DNA of 64,000 nt from Perilla frutescens (Eukaryota > Streptophyta > Magnoliopsida > Lamiales > Lamiaceae), in assembly GCA_026008535.1 (NCBI GenBank), contig BRKX01000006.1, forward strand, positions 42,210,664 through 42,274,663, in the 5' to 3' direction. A program made the translations under genes and the position numbers. Positions 36,817-47,777 of the stretch are shown here, one piece after another. The number at the start of each line of letters is the position of its first letter. Position 1 is the stretch's first letter. The notes below the pieces were generated by a model that worked only from the letters and a program-made list of their open reading frames with translations, had not been told where the DNA came from and did no database searches.

Positions 36817-37975
36817 TTGAATCTTTCCGTCCTGTTACTTCTTTGTTTTTTCCTTGGATGATCATTCCTGGTGCGAGATCTAGATGAGTTTGCTTTATCT
36901 TCTTCCCATTTGATTTGGGCCAATGCTTTGGCGAGCACATCTTCCATTATTTTGCAGGGATATTTGGTTAACTCCTTGTAGAGGTCGGAGTCTCTCTTGA
37001 GGCATTTCCTGAAGGCCGAAGTCGCGGTATCAATGTTGCAGTTGGGGATCGATACTTTTTCTTTGTTGAACCTTCCCACGAAGCTTCGTAGAGGTTCTTC
37101 TGACCTTTTTACGACTGTGTAGAGGTCGTCTACATGTTTTTTAATCTTGCAGTTACTGGCGAACTGTTCGATGAAGAGATTATTAAGTTGGGTGAACGAC
37201 AAGATCATTGAGTTGGGAAGGTTGATGAACCATTGGAGTGCTGAGCCAACGAGGTTGGATCCGAAGCCTTTACACATGCTGGCTTCTCAGGCATGTCGAG
37301 GTATCTTGGTAGTGAACATTCTTTGTTTGTATTGGACGACATGATCGTTGGGATCAGATGCACCATCAAACAGCTTTATGCTCAGAAAGGTAAACTTCAG
37401 AGGCATCTTCATGAGGCTAATCTCATCGATGAATGGGAAATCTGCAAAACTCGTTGGTGCAGTTTTTCAAATGGGAGCGGGAACCCCTGGAATTCGGGTC
37501 AATATGTCTTTCAATCACTGGATCTTCTTTTCAACCTCAGATTCTGATCCCGGCTCGTAGTCTTCTAACCTATGAGGGGGTCCTATGGGTAAATCATCCT
37601 TTCCTTTGCCCTTGAGTATGGGTTCCTTGCTTGTACCTACGGTGAGATGATTAGTTAATTTATGAGTCAGTTCAGAAGTACCTGCTCTCGGAGTTCATTT
37701 GACGTTCGGGTTTGTGAGAGCGGGGACAATTGAGTTCGAGTAGATCCGTTTGAAAAAATATTTGGTTGCGAAATAGCTTCAACCCTAGCCTTTAAGGCTG
37801 AGTTCTCGGTCTGGGTTACGGCGAGTTCGACTGTGGTGGCATCCAATTGACGCTGGATCGAACGCAGGATTTGTACGACATCACCATCACCTTCAGGTGA
37901 GGGGGTCACAGTTGCCCTATCTTTTTTAGCTTCATGAGGGACGGTTGTTGCGTCCTTACAGCTGTTGTTCATCAT
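36735..37975 (-). pseudogene. Tat Gag capsid region
   Basis: Gag starts at the ATGATG at 37975, about 40 bases inside the right LTR, with a helical segment (VELAVTQTENSALKARVEAI). The capsid part in frame 37277-36735 has LVGSALQWFINLPNSMILSF, then LNNLFIEQFASN, the retrotransposon gag domain, and ends in a basic stretch. The part from 37666 to 37280 is out of frame. Gag would form the particle. At least two frameshifts separate start, capsid and protease. Confidence 0.85.
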
Positions 37976-37994
37976 CTTGAAGTGATCGATCAGA

Positions 37995-38015
37995 GCCCCA
38001 CAATTGGTACTAAAC
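37995..38015 (-). promoter_or_regulatory. Candidate primer-binding site of Tat
   Basis: Directly inside the 5' LTR the minus strand reads GTTTAGTACCAATTGTGGGG, in the place of the Tat primer site (usually TGGCGCC-like then TGTGGGG). The TGTGGGG part fits; the tRNA-matching part looks mutated. Confidence 0.4.
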
Positions 38016-38690
38016 TGTAGAGGTCAAAAACTCTACAATTGATTATTTCTTCGAGTTCGGGCTCTGGCAATCTACAAGATAAAGAAAATATACATGAAGC
38101 CGAAGGACCATCGAGGGGTTGACGATCGAACGGACTCCGATGCTCAAGTCAGAATCAAAACTAGTAAAGATAATGATTTAAAAGTGAACAAGAAAATGAT
38201 AAATCGAACGATGAATGATAATCAGGAATTAAAGGGCTGAGTTCTACTGTCATAGAGTGTTGTGACTATGCTGAGCGATGGGTCGTATGATACTAGTTCA
38301 TGAAAGAGTCGGAAATGAGTGTTGCGTAAGTGGTTGCTGATTTATCGATGATTCCCCCGTATTATGAAGAGTGTGAATATATATATTGTTGAGCTTAACC
38401 GATTCCCAATCTTTAGGGGATCATTTCTATCCCTTTTAGAGTTTTTAACGGGGTCTCATTTATCTTTAACCTGGTCTCTTTAACCGGGGATACTTTGACC
38501 TGGTCTCTTTCAGGAGTTTGCTCGATCATGAACTCTTCCTTTAGACCTTTGGACCTTGATTAGTGAGGCGTCGACCTTGAGGTTTCGACCTCAAAATATC
38601 GATCATGAGGTGTCTAACTCTTCAGCTCTTTAGACCTTCAAATGGCCATGGGCCTGGTCTTTGGGCCTATTCAGAAATAGGGCCTCTACA
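38016..38690 (-). repeat. Tat 5' LTR (right copy)
   Basis: 675 bp with TGTAGAGG at 38016 and CCTCTACA at 38690, followed by CAATA. Relative to the left copy it has a small local duplication of CCTGGTCTCTTTAACCGGGG near 38466-38500, and many C/T and G/A differences. Confidence 0.95.
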
Positions 38691-39130
38691 CAATACACTT
38701 ACCCGACGGTAATACGTGGGTTCGTGTATTGCGCTCAAGAATTAATTTTTTCAAAATAAATATAAACACTAATTGAAAATAAAAAAAACCTAATTTTTGA
38801 TACCAATATATACCCTAAAATGAAATTAGTGAAACATAAAATTAAAGTAATTTTTTTAAATCCCCTAATTTTGCAATATTAAAATGGAATTAACAAACCC
38901 TAAAGTGAATTAATTTAATTTTTTTAAACTCGGTGATTCACGCAATACATTCACTTGACGCTAATGGGTGAGCTCGTGCATTGCGCTTGATAATTAATTT
39001 TTCAAACAAATGTAAATCCTAATTGGGAATAATAAACTCTAATTTTGAAATAAATATATACTCTAAAATGGAAATAATGAACCCTAAAATTAAAGTGAAT
39101 CAATTTAAATCCTAATTAGGAATAAAAAAT
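38691..39130. repeat. AT-rich ~250-bp tandem repeat, right part
   Basis: CAATACA lies at 38691 and 38943, and CTAAAATTAAAGT-type words lie near 38838 and 39086, giving a period near 250 bp. Each unit has a short GC-richer core (TTGACGCTAATGGGTGAGCT, TGCATTGCGCTTGA). Confidence 0.7.
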
Positions 39131-39405
39131 CCTAATTGGGAATAATAAATATCAATTTACATGTTTTAAATCACAATTAGGATGTATTAACTTGTATAAT
39201 TAATCTAGAAAGGTGATACTCTTAAAGCTATGATTTATATTTTTTTAGTGGAATGAGTTATATTATTTTCTGGCAGCAACATTTTTTTCAGAATTGGCTG
39301 GTGGAAACGGGTCAACTCAGCCCGGCCTGTACGGCCCAACCAACAGATAATAGATATATAGGCCTATTATTAGATGTCAAAGTTTGATGGGAAAATTGTC
39401 CTTTA
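39131..39405. other. AT-rich spacer
   Basis: No gene or known repeat seen. Confidence 0.5.
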
Positions 39406-39413
39406 TTAAAATT

Positions 39414-39861
39414 GGGAGTTGCTAAATGCACCATTATTTTAACTCTTTGCACCACAAATTATTTTTCATTTTTTTATTAGTTATAAATTTACCTAAAAAC
39501 TCTTAATAATAAAAAAAATCACGTTCCGTTCGAAGTCATGTGTTCGAACATTCTGGAGATGTTCTGAGTCTTGTGTTTGAACAATCTTGATATGTTCGAA
39601 GTCGTATGTTTGAACAGTACTTAAACAAATATTCATGGAGTCCGTTTGAAAATAGATTTTCGAACGAGACTTATTTTAAAAAATTATGCCTGTTCGAAAA
39701 TGAAATTTCGAACAAACATGGTGAGTTCGAAATTTAATTTTCGAACTACTCTTGACCTTTTTTTCTTTTTAAGTAAAGGGCATTAAGTAACTTCAAATTT
39801 TTTTTTATTTTTTTCTTTTATGGTGCAAAGAATAAAAATGGTGGTGCATTTAGCAACTCCC
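39414..39861. mobile_element. MITE with 8-bp target duplication (Mutator- or hAT-like)
   Basis: The left terminus GGGAGTTGCTAAATGCACCA and right terminus GGTGCATTTAGCAACTCCC form inverted repeats of about 50 bp, with ACTCTTTGCACCA inside. TTAAAATT is duplicated at 39406-39413 and 39862-39869. There is no ORF. The inside has many GTTCGAA words. Duplication length and GGG ends suggest a Mutator-type MITE; hAT is the alternative. Confidence 0.85.
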
Positions 39862-39869
39862 TTAAAATT

Positions 39870-40195
39870 AGGTTTACATTATTATCTATCAATGCTTTAT
39901 GTAGGTTTAAATCTGACTTATTTAATAATGTGAATAAGTTTTTCACGCTTTTAAAAATCTATTTAAAAAAATAAAAAAATCATATATTTTTTTCTAAAAT
40001 AATAATAATAATAAATTAAGGATTTTGAGATAAACTTAATTTTTATTGGTAAAATATAAATATACGCAAAAACTTGTGTGCAGCTAGATGTAAATAACAT
40101 TATGTGAGACGGGTCGGATCTGGGTTTTATCTGACCCGTCATATATATAAAAAAAACTCCTCCATCTTTGTATTTTCATTCTGCTTTCTTTCTAA
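39870..40195. other. AT-rich spacer with a short hairpin
   Basis: GACGGGTC at 40109-40116 and GACCCGTC at 40132-40139 form a short hairpin upstream of TATATATAAAAAAA (40141-40154). No ORF seen. Confidence 0.4.
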
Positions 40196-40361
40196 CTTAG
40201 TTTCTGCATAGTGGCGGCGATTTGAGAGCAATTTCCTTCCTTTTCCAAAACCCTAGATCTAAGAATCGCTAAAGAGTTTTAGTTAGTAACCTTAGTTTGT
40301 GCATAGCGGCGGAGATTTCAAATCAATTTTTTTTTTCAAAACCCTATATCTAAGAATCGCG
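40196..40361 (+). repeat. 91-bp tandem duplication in a UTR-like segment
   Basis: TTAGTTTCTGCATAGTGGCG to CTAAGAATCGC (40197-40269) is repeated at about 40293-40360 with changes. The GC content and ACCCTAGATCTAAG motif look like a plant 5' UTR. A TATATATAAAAA lies upstream near 40141. Confidence 0.75.
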
Positions 40362-42110
40362 CCTGAAAACTTCTTGTTGTTACATCACTGAAGATTTCCG
40401 ATTATTCTTGTACCTAGTTTCACGAGAATAGGGAGATCGATACTTCGTCGAAGATTTGTTGGAGATTCTGCCGTTGTTTCTATCGAAGAGTAGTTAATAT
40501 CTGATTTTTCTGATTTCATCTTCAATCTGGTGGCATCAGAAGTGAGATTTGTCAATATGTATGTTTTTGGTTTGGTGTTAATTTATATATATTCGCAGTT
40601 TCAATCAAATAGAAGTTATCATCCATTTGATCATGTTTTGCAGCTTCTTCGTTAATCTGGTGCGATTACAGGTTGTATTGTTTATTTTCTAGGGTATTTT
40701 GCTTAGATTTTGACTTGCTTATATTTTATGTGTGAGTTTTGTTGTAAAAAATTGCTTGATGTTTATGGATGCGATTGTCTTATTATGTCAAAGAAATTGT
40801 ATGAAGGTTACTACTGTGATTTGCGGCTTGTTATCTCTGGAAGATGCCTGGATTTGTTGTTTTTTTGTTTAGTATTATGTTTTACACATTTAATATATGA
40901 TTTTATACATGTATAAGTATTATGTGTGTGTGTGAAGTGTATTTACCATTTTCTGTTTTTCTGTGATCTCTGTGAGTTTTTTTTGGCCCACTTTCTTGTG
41001 AACCTTGGCATTCAACGCCTGTGAGCCAAGTGCTCGAACTGCCCCGTTGCTTACGGTTCAGTTCGTCTGGATTCTCCTGTGGGTCTCCTCGTGCGAGTAG
41101 CCTGAATAGCAGTCTGGATAGCAGGGGCAGTGGAGGGTTCACCGAAAGTCTCAGGTCTTGCATGTATATTTTTTCTTGGTTTCTGCGTGTGTGACTCTGA
41201 TCTGGTGGTTTTCTCTGTGTTGGTGGTTGAAAGTTGTTGAAACTATGTGGTTTGAGTTTATATATGTATAAGTAGGACACTAGTATGAAAATTTGAGGTG
41301 TATGGTATCAATTTATTCATGCATAAGTATCAGAGTGCTATGAAAAAAAAGAGGTAATTTATTCATGCATAAGTACCTTTATGTGATTTCAATGGTACTT
41401 TTTATGCATATAGTTAGTACTTTATGTTGCAGATTGTGAATTATGTTTATTTTTTCTTTGAGGTGTATGAGTATGAATTTATACATGCATAAGTACTCTT
41501 TCATGCATGAAAGAAGTATCAAAATTTTTATGAAAATTTAAGCTGCCTAGGTATGAATTTATACATGCATATGTATGATAAATTTATGAGAACTGAGATG
41601 TTTTGTTAAAAAATAATGAGGTAATTTATTTTGTGAACTCCTACCTTTATGTGATTTCAGTGGTACTTTTTATGCATTTAGTTAGTACTTTATGTTGCAG
41701 ATTGTGAATTATGTTTCATTTTTCTTTGAATTTTTTATTGCAGTGGAAATGATTATGTATTTAAATCCCGGCCCTCTTCAATCTATTCTATTATCAGTCA
41801 TTGAAGGAGGAGCAACGAAAGGCTGTAAAAGATATTGGTTTTGGGGGGTTACTTTTTTCTTTCAAGATTTTGCATGTGTTCATTAGTCAAATGTGCACTG
41901 GTTTGTTCAGCATTTTAATCCAGACACTCGTTTTCTTTTATGCTTCATGTGTTTTTTTTTTGCTTATTGAAATGTTTTAACTTTCTTTTTGCAGTCATTT
42001 GGTAGAAGAAAGTTACGGGCATTGTATTGTGCTCGGATTTTACTTTCAGGCACGAACGACTTGAGTTTTGAAGTTCACCAATCTGTGCTGGACTTCATGA
42101 ACAAGAAGAA
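40362..42110 (+). other. Gene-like but undecodable region with captured-looking exons
   Basis: Intron-like features (GTATGT, TTTGCAG, TTGCAG) alternate with short coding-like pieces. The clearest reads KAVKDIGFGGLL near 41815-41850, then SNVHWFVQHFNPDT one frame over, which resembles a domain in Ulp1/plant-mobile-type transposon genes (consensus IGFGGLL...). No long ORF exists. A 110-bp direct repeat lies at 41351-41461 and 41618-41730. I cannot assign a function; a decayed captured gene is likely. Confidence 0.35.
41351..41730. repeat. Direct repeat, ~110 bp, 268-bp offset
   Basis: ACCTTTATGTGATTTCARTG to TATGTTGCAGATTGTGAATT occurs at 41375-41456 and 41643-41724, nearly identical. Words like ATGCATAAGTA are scattered around. 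Confidence 0.85.
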
Positions 42111-42570
42111 ATAATGATATTTGTGATTGAATGATGTTTTTTTGGTGGGATGTTGTGGGATGACAAATACGTTGATCTTATGGTTAAACTTGATCTTTGA
42201 TTTGTGGTGTTGTTGGTGTTTGGCAGAAAGAGGAAATATTTTATTTTTTGTAATAGCTTGATGATACAGTTTGTTGGATATGTTAGGAGGCTTTCTAAAA
42301 TCACGAATAGATGAGATGTCTGGAATGTTTTAAGAATGATGTTATTATATATTTTGTCCATGTGTTTTTATCATTAGAAAATGAGCTTTGTTTATGCTAC
42401 AGTTTATTGTATTTTTTTTTGCTCATATTATATTAAGCATATAATAATAGTATAACGTACAGAGCATAAACGTATCACGCGATAAATGAAAGAGTACCAT
42501 TTTATCTTTTTTGTAATCTTTTTATGTTGTATGTGTTTTTTTAAAAATTAAACCAAACTATCATAAATGA
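42111..42570. other. AT-rich spacer downstream of the gene-like region
   Basis: No ORF or recognised repeat supported. It may be the 3' end of the decayed transcript unit to its left. Confidence 0.4.
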
Positions 42571-42940
42571 ATGATCACCAAATCCTTGTACGTGGAAAAA
42601 AAAATCCCAACAGTAAAAAATCTAATCGAAGCAAAACATGAGTTTGATACAATAAAAAGTACTATGTGGTAAGAAAAAAGTATCAACTACGATAAAAAAT
42701 CTAATTAAAGCAAAACATGAGTTGATACAAGAAAAAGTATGACGTGGTAAGAAAAAAAGTATCAAATTCGATAAAGACAGGTATCAACTTTAGATTAATC
42801 TAAAACAATCATGATTCCAAGAATTTCAAAGCAAAGAAAAATATGTCTGATACAAAAAAAAGTACCATGTGGGAAGAAAAAGTACCAAGTATGATAAAAA
42901 CAGGTATCAACCTAAAATTAATCTAAAACAATCGAGGGTT
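42571..42940. repeat. Degenerate tandem repeat with GTATCAA / GTACCA words
   Basis: About four units of 60-100 bp contain AAAAAGTATCAACTACGATA, AATCTAATYAAAGCAAAACA and TGATACAA variants. No ORF. It borders the sucrose synthase fragment. Confidence 0.6.
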
Positions 42941-42977
42941 GGAAGTTTTGGATCCAAACTCATCCAACTGAATTACA

Positions 42978-43510
42978 GGTATCAAGAACATTACATGATT
43001 AATTGAATGGTATGGCAAGAACAAAAGGTTCAGAAACTTAGTAAACCTCGTCATTGTAGGTGGATTCTTTGATCCATCCAAGTCGAAAGACAGGGAAGAA
43101 ATGGCAGAGATCAAGACGATGCACGCCCTGATTGAGAAATACCAACTCAAGGGCCAGCTAAGATAGATAGCAGCTCAAACTGACAGATACCGCAACAGTG
43201 AGCTATACCGCTACATTGCAGACACGAAGGGGGCTTTCATGCAGCCTGCATTGTACGAAGCCTTCGGCCTGACAGTGATCAAAGCCATGAACTGTGGGTT
43301 GCCCACATTTGCAACCAATCAAAGAGGGCTAGTAGAGATCATAGTTGATGGGGTCTCAGGCTTCCACATTGATCCGAACAACGGTGAGGAGTCGAGCAGC
43401 AAAATAGTTGATTTCTTCGAGAAATTCAAAACGGATAGCAGATACTGGAACAAAATGTCTCAAGGTGGCATCAAACGAATATATGAATGGTACTCCAAGT
43501 CCAAGCCACC
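42978..43510 (+). pseudogene. Sucrose synthase fragment (SUS6/7-like)
   Basis: One frame gives LIEWYGKNKRFRNLVNLVIV, FFDPSKSKDREEMAEIK, YRNSELYRYIADTKGAFMQP and ALYEAFGLTVIKAMNCGLPT. It continues with HIDPNNGEESSSKIVDFFEK to GGIKRIYE. This is the UDP-sugar-binding GT4 part of sucrose synthase, nearest the SUS5-7 group. The E of the TVIEAMNCG-like motif is K here. It has TGA at 42996-42998 and TAG at 43164-43166 where a Trp is expected. The preserved part is about 180 residues of some 800, with no intron visible, so it is a captured or processed fragment and not a gene. Confidence 0.92.
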
Positions 43511-43660
43511 CTCATTCAAATATTTTGACGAACACATTGTGATCATAACTATTTCTAATTCATTATCTGCCACACTTGCATCAAAAATGCAAAAAATTCA
43601 GATTGGGTACTAAACAAATTTTCGTATATTAAGTTTTAAAATAAAAATTAAGATTTATTT
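43511..43660. other. Unrelated 3' extension of the SUS fragment
   Basis: After RIYE the SUS frame stays open to 43613 but no longer resembles sucrose synthase; the junction is near 43487-43510. No other feature seen. Confidence 0.4.
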
Positions 43661-43740
43661 ACTCTTCTCCTTTTCAGCAATACAATCTTCATGCTCATCT
43701 ACAGAATTTTCGTCTATGGTTATAGCTTGTTCATCCATTT
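43661..43740 (-). other. Short minus-strand coding-like piece
   Basis: From 43740 down an ORF reads MDEQAITIDENSVDEHEDCI and then AEKEKSK before a stop. It is acidic with a basic end and resembles the N-termini of some FAR1/MULE-type ORFs, but it is too short to prove. Confidence 0.25.
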
Positions 43741-45069
43741 TTTTATCCTAACCTTTAATCCAAAAGGAAAAATATAAAATCAGATTTTCAACTCAAATTC
43801 TATAAAAGTAACTCCAATGATGTTATCAAAGTTGATTTTACCTCAATTTGGATGAATGCAGATCCAATTCAGATTTTGAGATGAAATTTTGATCGAGTTT
43901 AGCTTCGTGATTCCTTAATGGTGGCGTCGACTCATTCTTTGTTATGGCCGCAAACCCTAACCGATGGAAACGACGTGATATTTGAATTCGGTGTGAAGGT
44001 TTTCGGCGGTGATGATGCGAAGATTCACGGTGGCGGCAACGACCTCCGCGATCGCGATGGATAAGGTGTGGCGAATGCTGGCCAATGTTCAGCTTCAGGT
44101 ATGTTTTTATGTATTGGGCTTGAGTTATAAAGTTTTTTTTAGATTAGAGCTGAGTCTGAATTCTATTGGGTTGGATCCGAATTGTATTGGACCGGTCCGT
44201 CTGAAATACCATATATCAGACCTGCTGCATGCAAGTCCACCTCATAAATATAATATTTACTATATAAGTTAATTATTTAAATTATTAATTTATTACGTTG
44301 GCTGCCCTATTAAACTTTTGACGGGCCTTGTGAAAGGCAATGATAAAAATATTATGATATATCACGGATATATCGCAAATTTTGACATTGCGATACGGAT
44401 ATGGGGGAGAATGTATTTTTTCCTGAGTATCGACGAAATATCGCGAAATATCGCAGTATATTGTGATTTTTATTTATGTTTCTATGATATATTTAGGTTT
44501 TTATTTAATACTAATTTTTTTGTGGTCTTTTTTAGACCTTCATTGTAATTATTTCAATTGCAATATTCTTTGCTTTATAAACAATATTAAGTAGATGTGT
44601 AGATAATCACATGATGCCCCCAAAAAATTATTGTAAAATTATTTTTCTTTTCTAATTTTTTATATAATATATTTTTCTATAAAATAACCCAGTAGCATCA
44701 CATTTCACGATGAATGTTCATTCAATTTTTAAGGCATGGGATGAAAATATCTCTCAACATCTTTATTTAAATAAAGTCTAATTATTTACATATTTATTTG
44801 TAATTTTGTTTTGCAATTGACAGTGACGATGTGATCATGAGAATGAACTAATTCATTAAATTTGTAATTTTGAAGAGCTACAAATCAGCTACAAATTTCT
44901 AATTTTCTTTTATTTATAAATTGGTATGTATGTTGTATGAGTTAATGTGTAATTATATCTTATAAAATGTTTTACTTGTAATTGTAAACTTGTAATTTAG
45001 TTGCAAATTCATTTTGTTTTTCTGATGATTTTTAATTAATTTAATTAATGATATTTATGGTTGAACTTG
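43741..45069. other. Intergenic DNA without supported gene
   Basis: A GC-richer patch at 43920-44105 has an ATG and a CAG|GTATG donor at 44098, like a first exon, but no family is recognised. The rest is AT-rich. ATATCG words cluster at 44358-44460. Confidence 0.4.
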
Positions 45070-45070
45070 A

Positions 45071-45111
<41 letters not shown>

Positions 45112-45167
45112 TAATAATAATAATAATGATAATAATAATAATAATAATAATGATCATCATAATAATG

Positions 45168-45210
<43 letters not shown>

Positions 45211-45304
45211 TCATCATAATAATAATAATAATGATAATAATGATCATCATAATAATGATAATAATAATGATCATCATAATGATGATGATGATGATGATGA
45301 TGAT
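45070..45304. repeat. (AAT/ATG)n microsatellite, 235 bp
   Basis: Long AAT runs, with GATCATCATAAT inserted four times and (GAT)n at the right end. All open frames here (poly-Ile or poly-Met) are products of the repeat. Confidence 0.97.
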
Positions 45305-45308
45305 ACTA

Positions 45309-45525
45309 CAAAGCATATGAGAATTCTTACCATCTATATTTATTCAAGAACAAATTAAAATCCATAAAGGATGACAAGGAGAAATATAATAGCATATAAT
45401 AATCCTAATATTTTTACAAAGCATATGAGAATTCTTACCATCTATATTTATTCAAGAACAAATTAAAATCCTTAAAGGATGACAAGGAGAAATATAATAG
45501 CATATAATAATCTTAATATTTTTAC
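45309..45525. repeat. 108-bp tandem duplication, two copies
   Basis: GCATATGAGAATTCTTACCA to ATAATAATCYTAATATTTTT is repeated almost exactly at 45313 and 45421. It directly follows the microsatellite. Confidence 0.95.
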
Positions 45526-46610
45526 TAATTAATTAGTGTTTGGTAGCAATCATTCATTCCAATATAAAATACTATTGGAGAACTTGTTATTTTCTTCCTT
45601 TGAGATCTTTGTCCTTCTCTAGATTAATTAAACTACTCAATTTTGCTAAAGAAGTAAAAATACCATATGCGGGGTTTGGTAGTCTGTTATGGGCTATTTT
45701 ATTTTATATGAATTATTATTTGGTATATAATAAATAAAATCATTAAATAAATAATTAAAATTATCATTTTTTAATTTCTATTTGCATTAAGAGAAAAATA
45801 AAAAAATATTGTATATAATATGAAGCATAAGGAATTCGAACCATCTAATCTGGCAACTAATATAATCTTCATCTAAAAAAAACTAATTTAAATCTGCGTG
45901 ACAATATCATGGAAAAAAATTAAAGTAAAATATAAAAATCAAGCCTTAGTAAAGGATCGAGCCAACATTGTTGGGTTACAAGATACTTTATAGAAGTCCA
46001 ATTATCACCGAGTCAATGCTATTTATTGTAAATGTTGGACAGTGATTGTTTTTATATTTAAATTGTACCAATTTTTTTCTTGACGATTTTTCCCCTGCAA
46101 CTTTGCCTTAATATATGTATAGATTTTTAGACATTTCGAACAATCTTGCATTTTTGGAAGTTTTTTTTGTATTATTATTATTATTAATTTTTTTAATATC
46201 GAAAATATTAAACATAGTCATAGCCCAGTCATTAAAAGTGACAATATTTTAAGAGGCTTCTATTAAATGGCAAATGATGTCGCGTGTTTTTTTATTTACA
46301 AACGCCAACTATTTCAATTTCATCGGAATTTAAATTGTTGTAAAAACATAAAATTAACACATTTTGCAAATGCAAACATTGATTTCTGTTACATCGAAAT
46401 TAAAACGGGCGTAGATGTAGGAAAATACAAATATAACTCGTTTGGTTGACAAGAAAGTAAAATTTTTTAGGATATGATTTCTGAAAATGTAATTATGAAA
46501 AAAATAATTACTAACAAAATCTTTATTCTGTATTTGAAACATAATACGTAAATTGTCAGGAATCTTGTAAGATTATTGAATTAAAATTAAACAAGTAGAG
46601 AATTAAATAC

Positions 46611-46670
<60 letters not shown>

Positions 46671-47436
46671 TCATACTACTAATAGTTTATAATTTAAAGT
46701 ACGAAGTATATAATGTATAATTCCACAAACTCACTTTGCAAAAGTACTGTATATTTTTAATGCAACACATTATTTATATTTAAATAAAATGATATGTCTA
46801 AAAAAATAATCAAGATAATTATTTCATAATTTTGTGTTAATATATTTTTGATCAATTAAGCAAATATTATATTGTTGATCCATTTTTTTTATTGAATTAA
46901 AGTCAAAATTGTATATATTGATAATGGTATGGTTGTTATTCTGCAAAGTTACCTTAAAGATGTTATTAGAATATCTTTGTCGCCTCCATCTTGCGTTTAA
47001 TTCTCAATATTGAAATTCTTTCTTTTGTACAACTTCGATGAAATTCTTGGGTCTTGAAGTTCAATTCATTATTCATTGGTCTTCCAGGTATTTTATATGT
47101 TTTTGGTTTATTGCGTGGAGAGGATTGTATCAAATTTCTACTATTTTCCATTTCTATAATAATCTTTGCAGATTTTAATTATTATTTTTTTGTGAATTTT
47201 CGAGTTGTTTCTGAGTTCTGAAGAACTATTAATTTTTATTTCTATTGCAACCTGTGTGCTCTTTAAAACAGATCAAATTGATTATTTTCTGCATTGATGA
47301 TTTTATATCCTTGACTTGTGAATTTTTCTGGTGGATGAGTGATCGTTGCATGCTTTTAATCTTTTGAATTTCATGTTGGAATAAGTGGGCAAAATTATTT
47401 TGTATTGATTCGAAACATGGTCACACTGTAGCTAGA
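45526..47436. other. AT-rich intergenic DNA
   Basis: No gene supported. It includes a (TC)n(TA)n microsatellite at 46611-46666. A moderately GC region at 46960-47180 could be a UTR remnant. Confidence 0.5.
46611..46666. repeat. (TC)n(TA)n microsatellite
   Basis: Twenty bases of TC followed by about 36 of TA. Confidence 0.95.
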
Positions 47437-47492
47437 CCACACAAGAAAAAAACCGGTTTATTTAAGACCGGTTATGTAAAAACCGGTTTATA
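47437..47492. other. ACCGGTT triple, possible transposon end
   Basis: CACACAAGAAAAAAACCGGT is followed by two further ACCGGTT words within 40 bases. It resembles the ends and subterminal repeats of CACTA elements (CACTACAAGAAAA). No partner end was found. Confidence 0.3.
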
Positions 47493-47777
47493 TGGGGCCA
47501 AAATATTATCTTGCCAAAAATACCCTTTGCCTCCAAAAATAACATCACAACCGCCATTTTTTTAATAAATGCACTATTCCCTCCCAAATCTATCATTATT
47601 CCTCCTATTTATAATCAAATTTTTTTACCAATATTAATTATTCTTACGAAACTTAAAAATAATATATTAGAATATTAAACAAAAATACTATACCAGCGAT
47701 GAATCTAATTTAGATATTCGATACATATTATATATTTTGTACATAAATAATTATGTATAATTTTTTTTATTAAAAAC
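47493..47777. other. AT-rich spacer
   Basis: No gene or recognised repeat. Confidence 0.5.

Larger units (their letters stand above)
25445..38690 (-). mobile_element. Tat-lineage Ty3/gypsy element, full length, degenerate
   Basis: The element is 13.2 kb with two LTRs (25445-26107 and 38016-38690), TGTAGAGG...CCTCTACA ends and a CAATA duplication. Coding domains run right to left: gag, protease, RT, RNase H, archaeal-type RNase H, integrase. The dual RNase H and a long region between integrase and the 3' LTR with an antisense ORF mark the Tat clade (Grande-like). A solo LTR (27267-29753) and a minisatellite lie in that region. Stops and frameshifts are spread through all genes. Confidence 0.93.

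Noticed and set aside
40903..41280. Minus-strand ORF of 125 codons
   Set aside because: No recognisable motif; it overlaps the gene-like plus-strand region and its T/G-rich repeats.
45041..45320. ORFs of about 90 codons on both strands
   Set aside because: Poly-Ile and poly-Met products of the AAT/GAT microsatellite.
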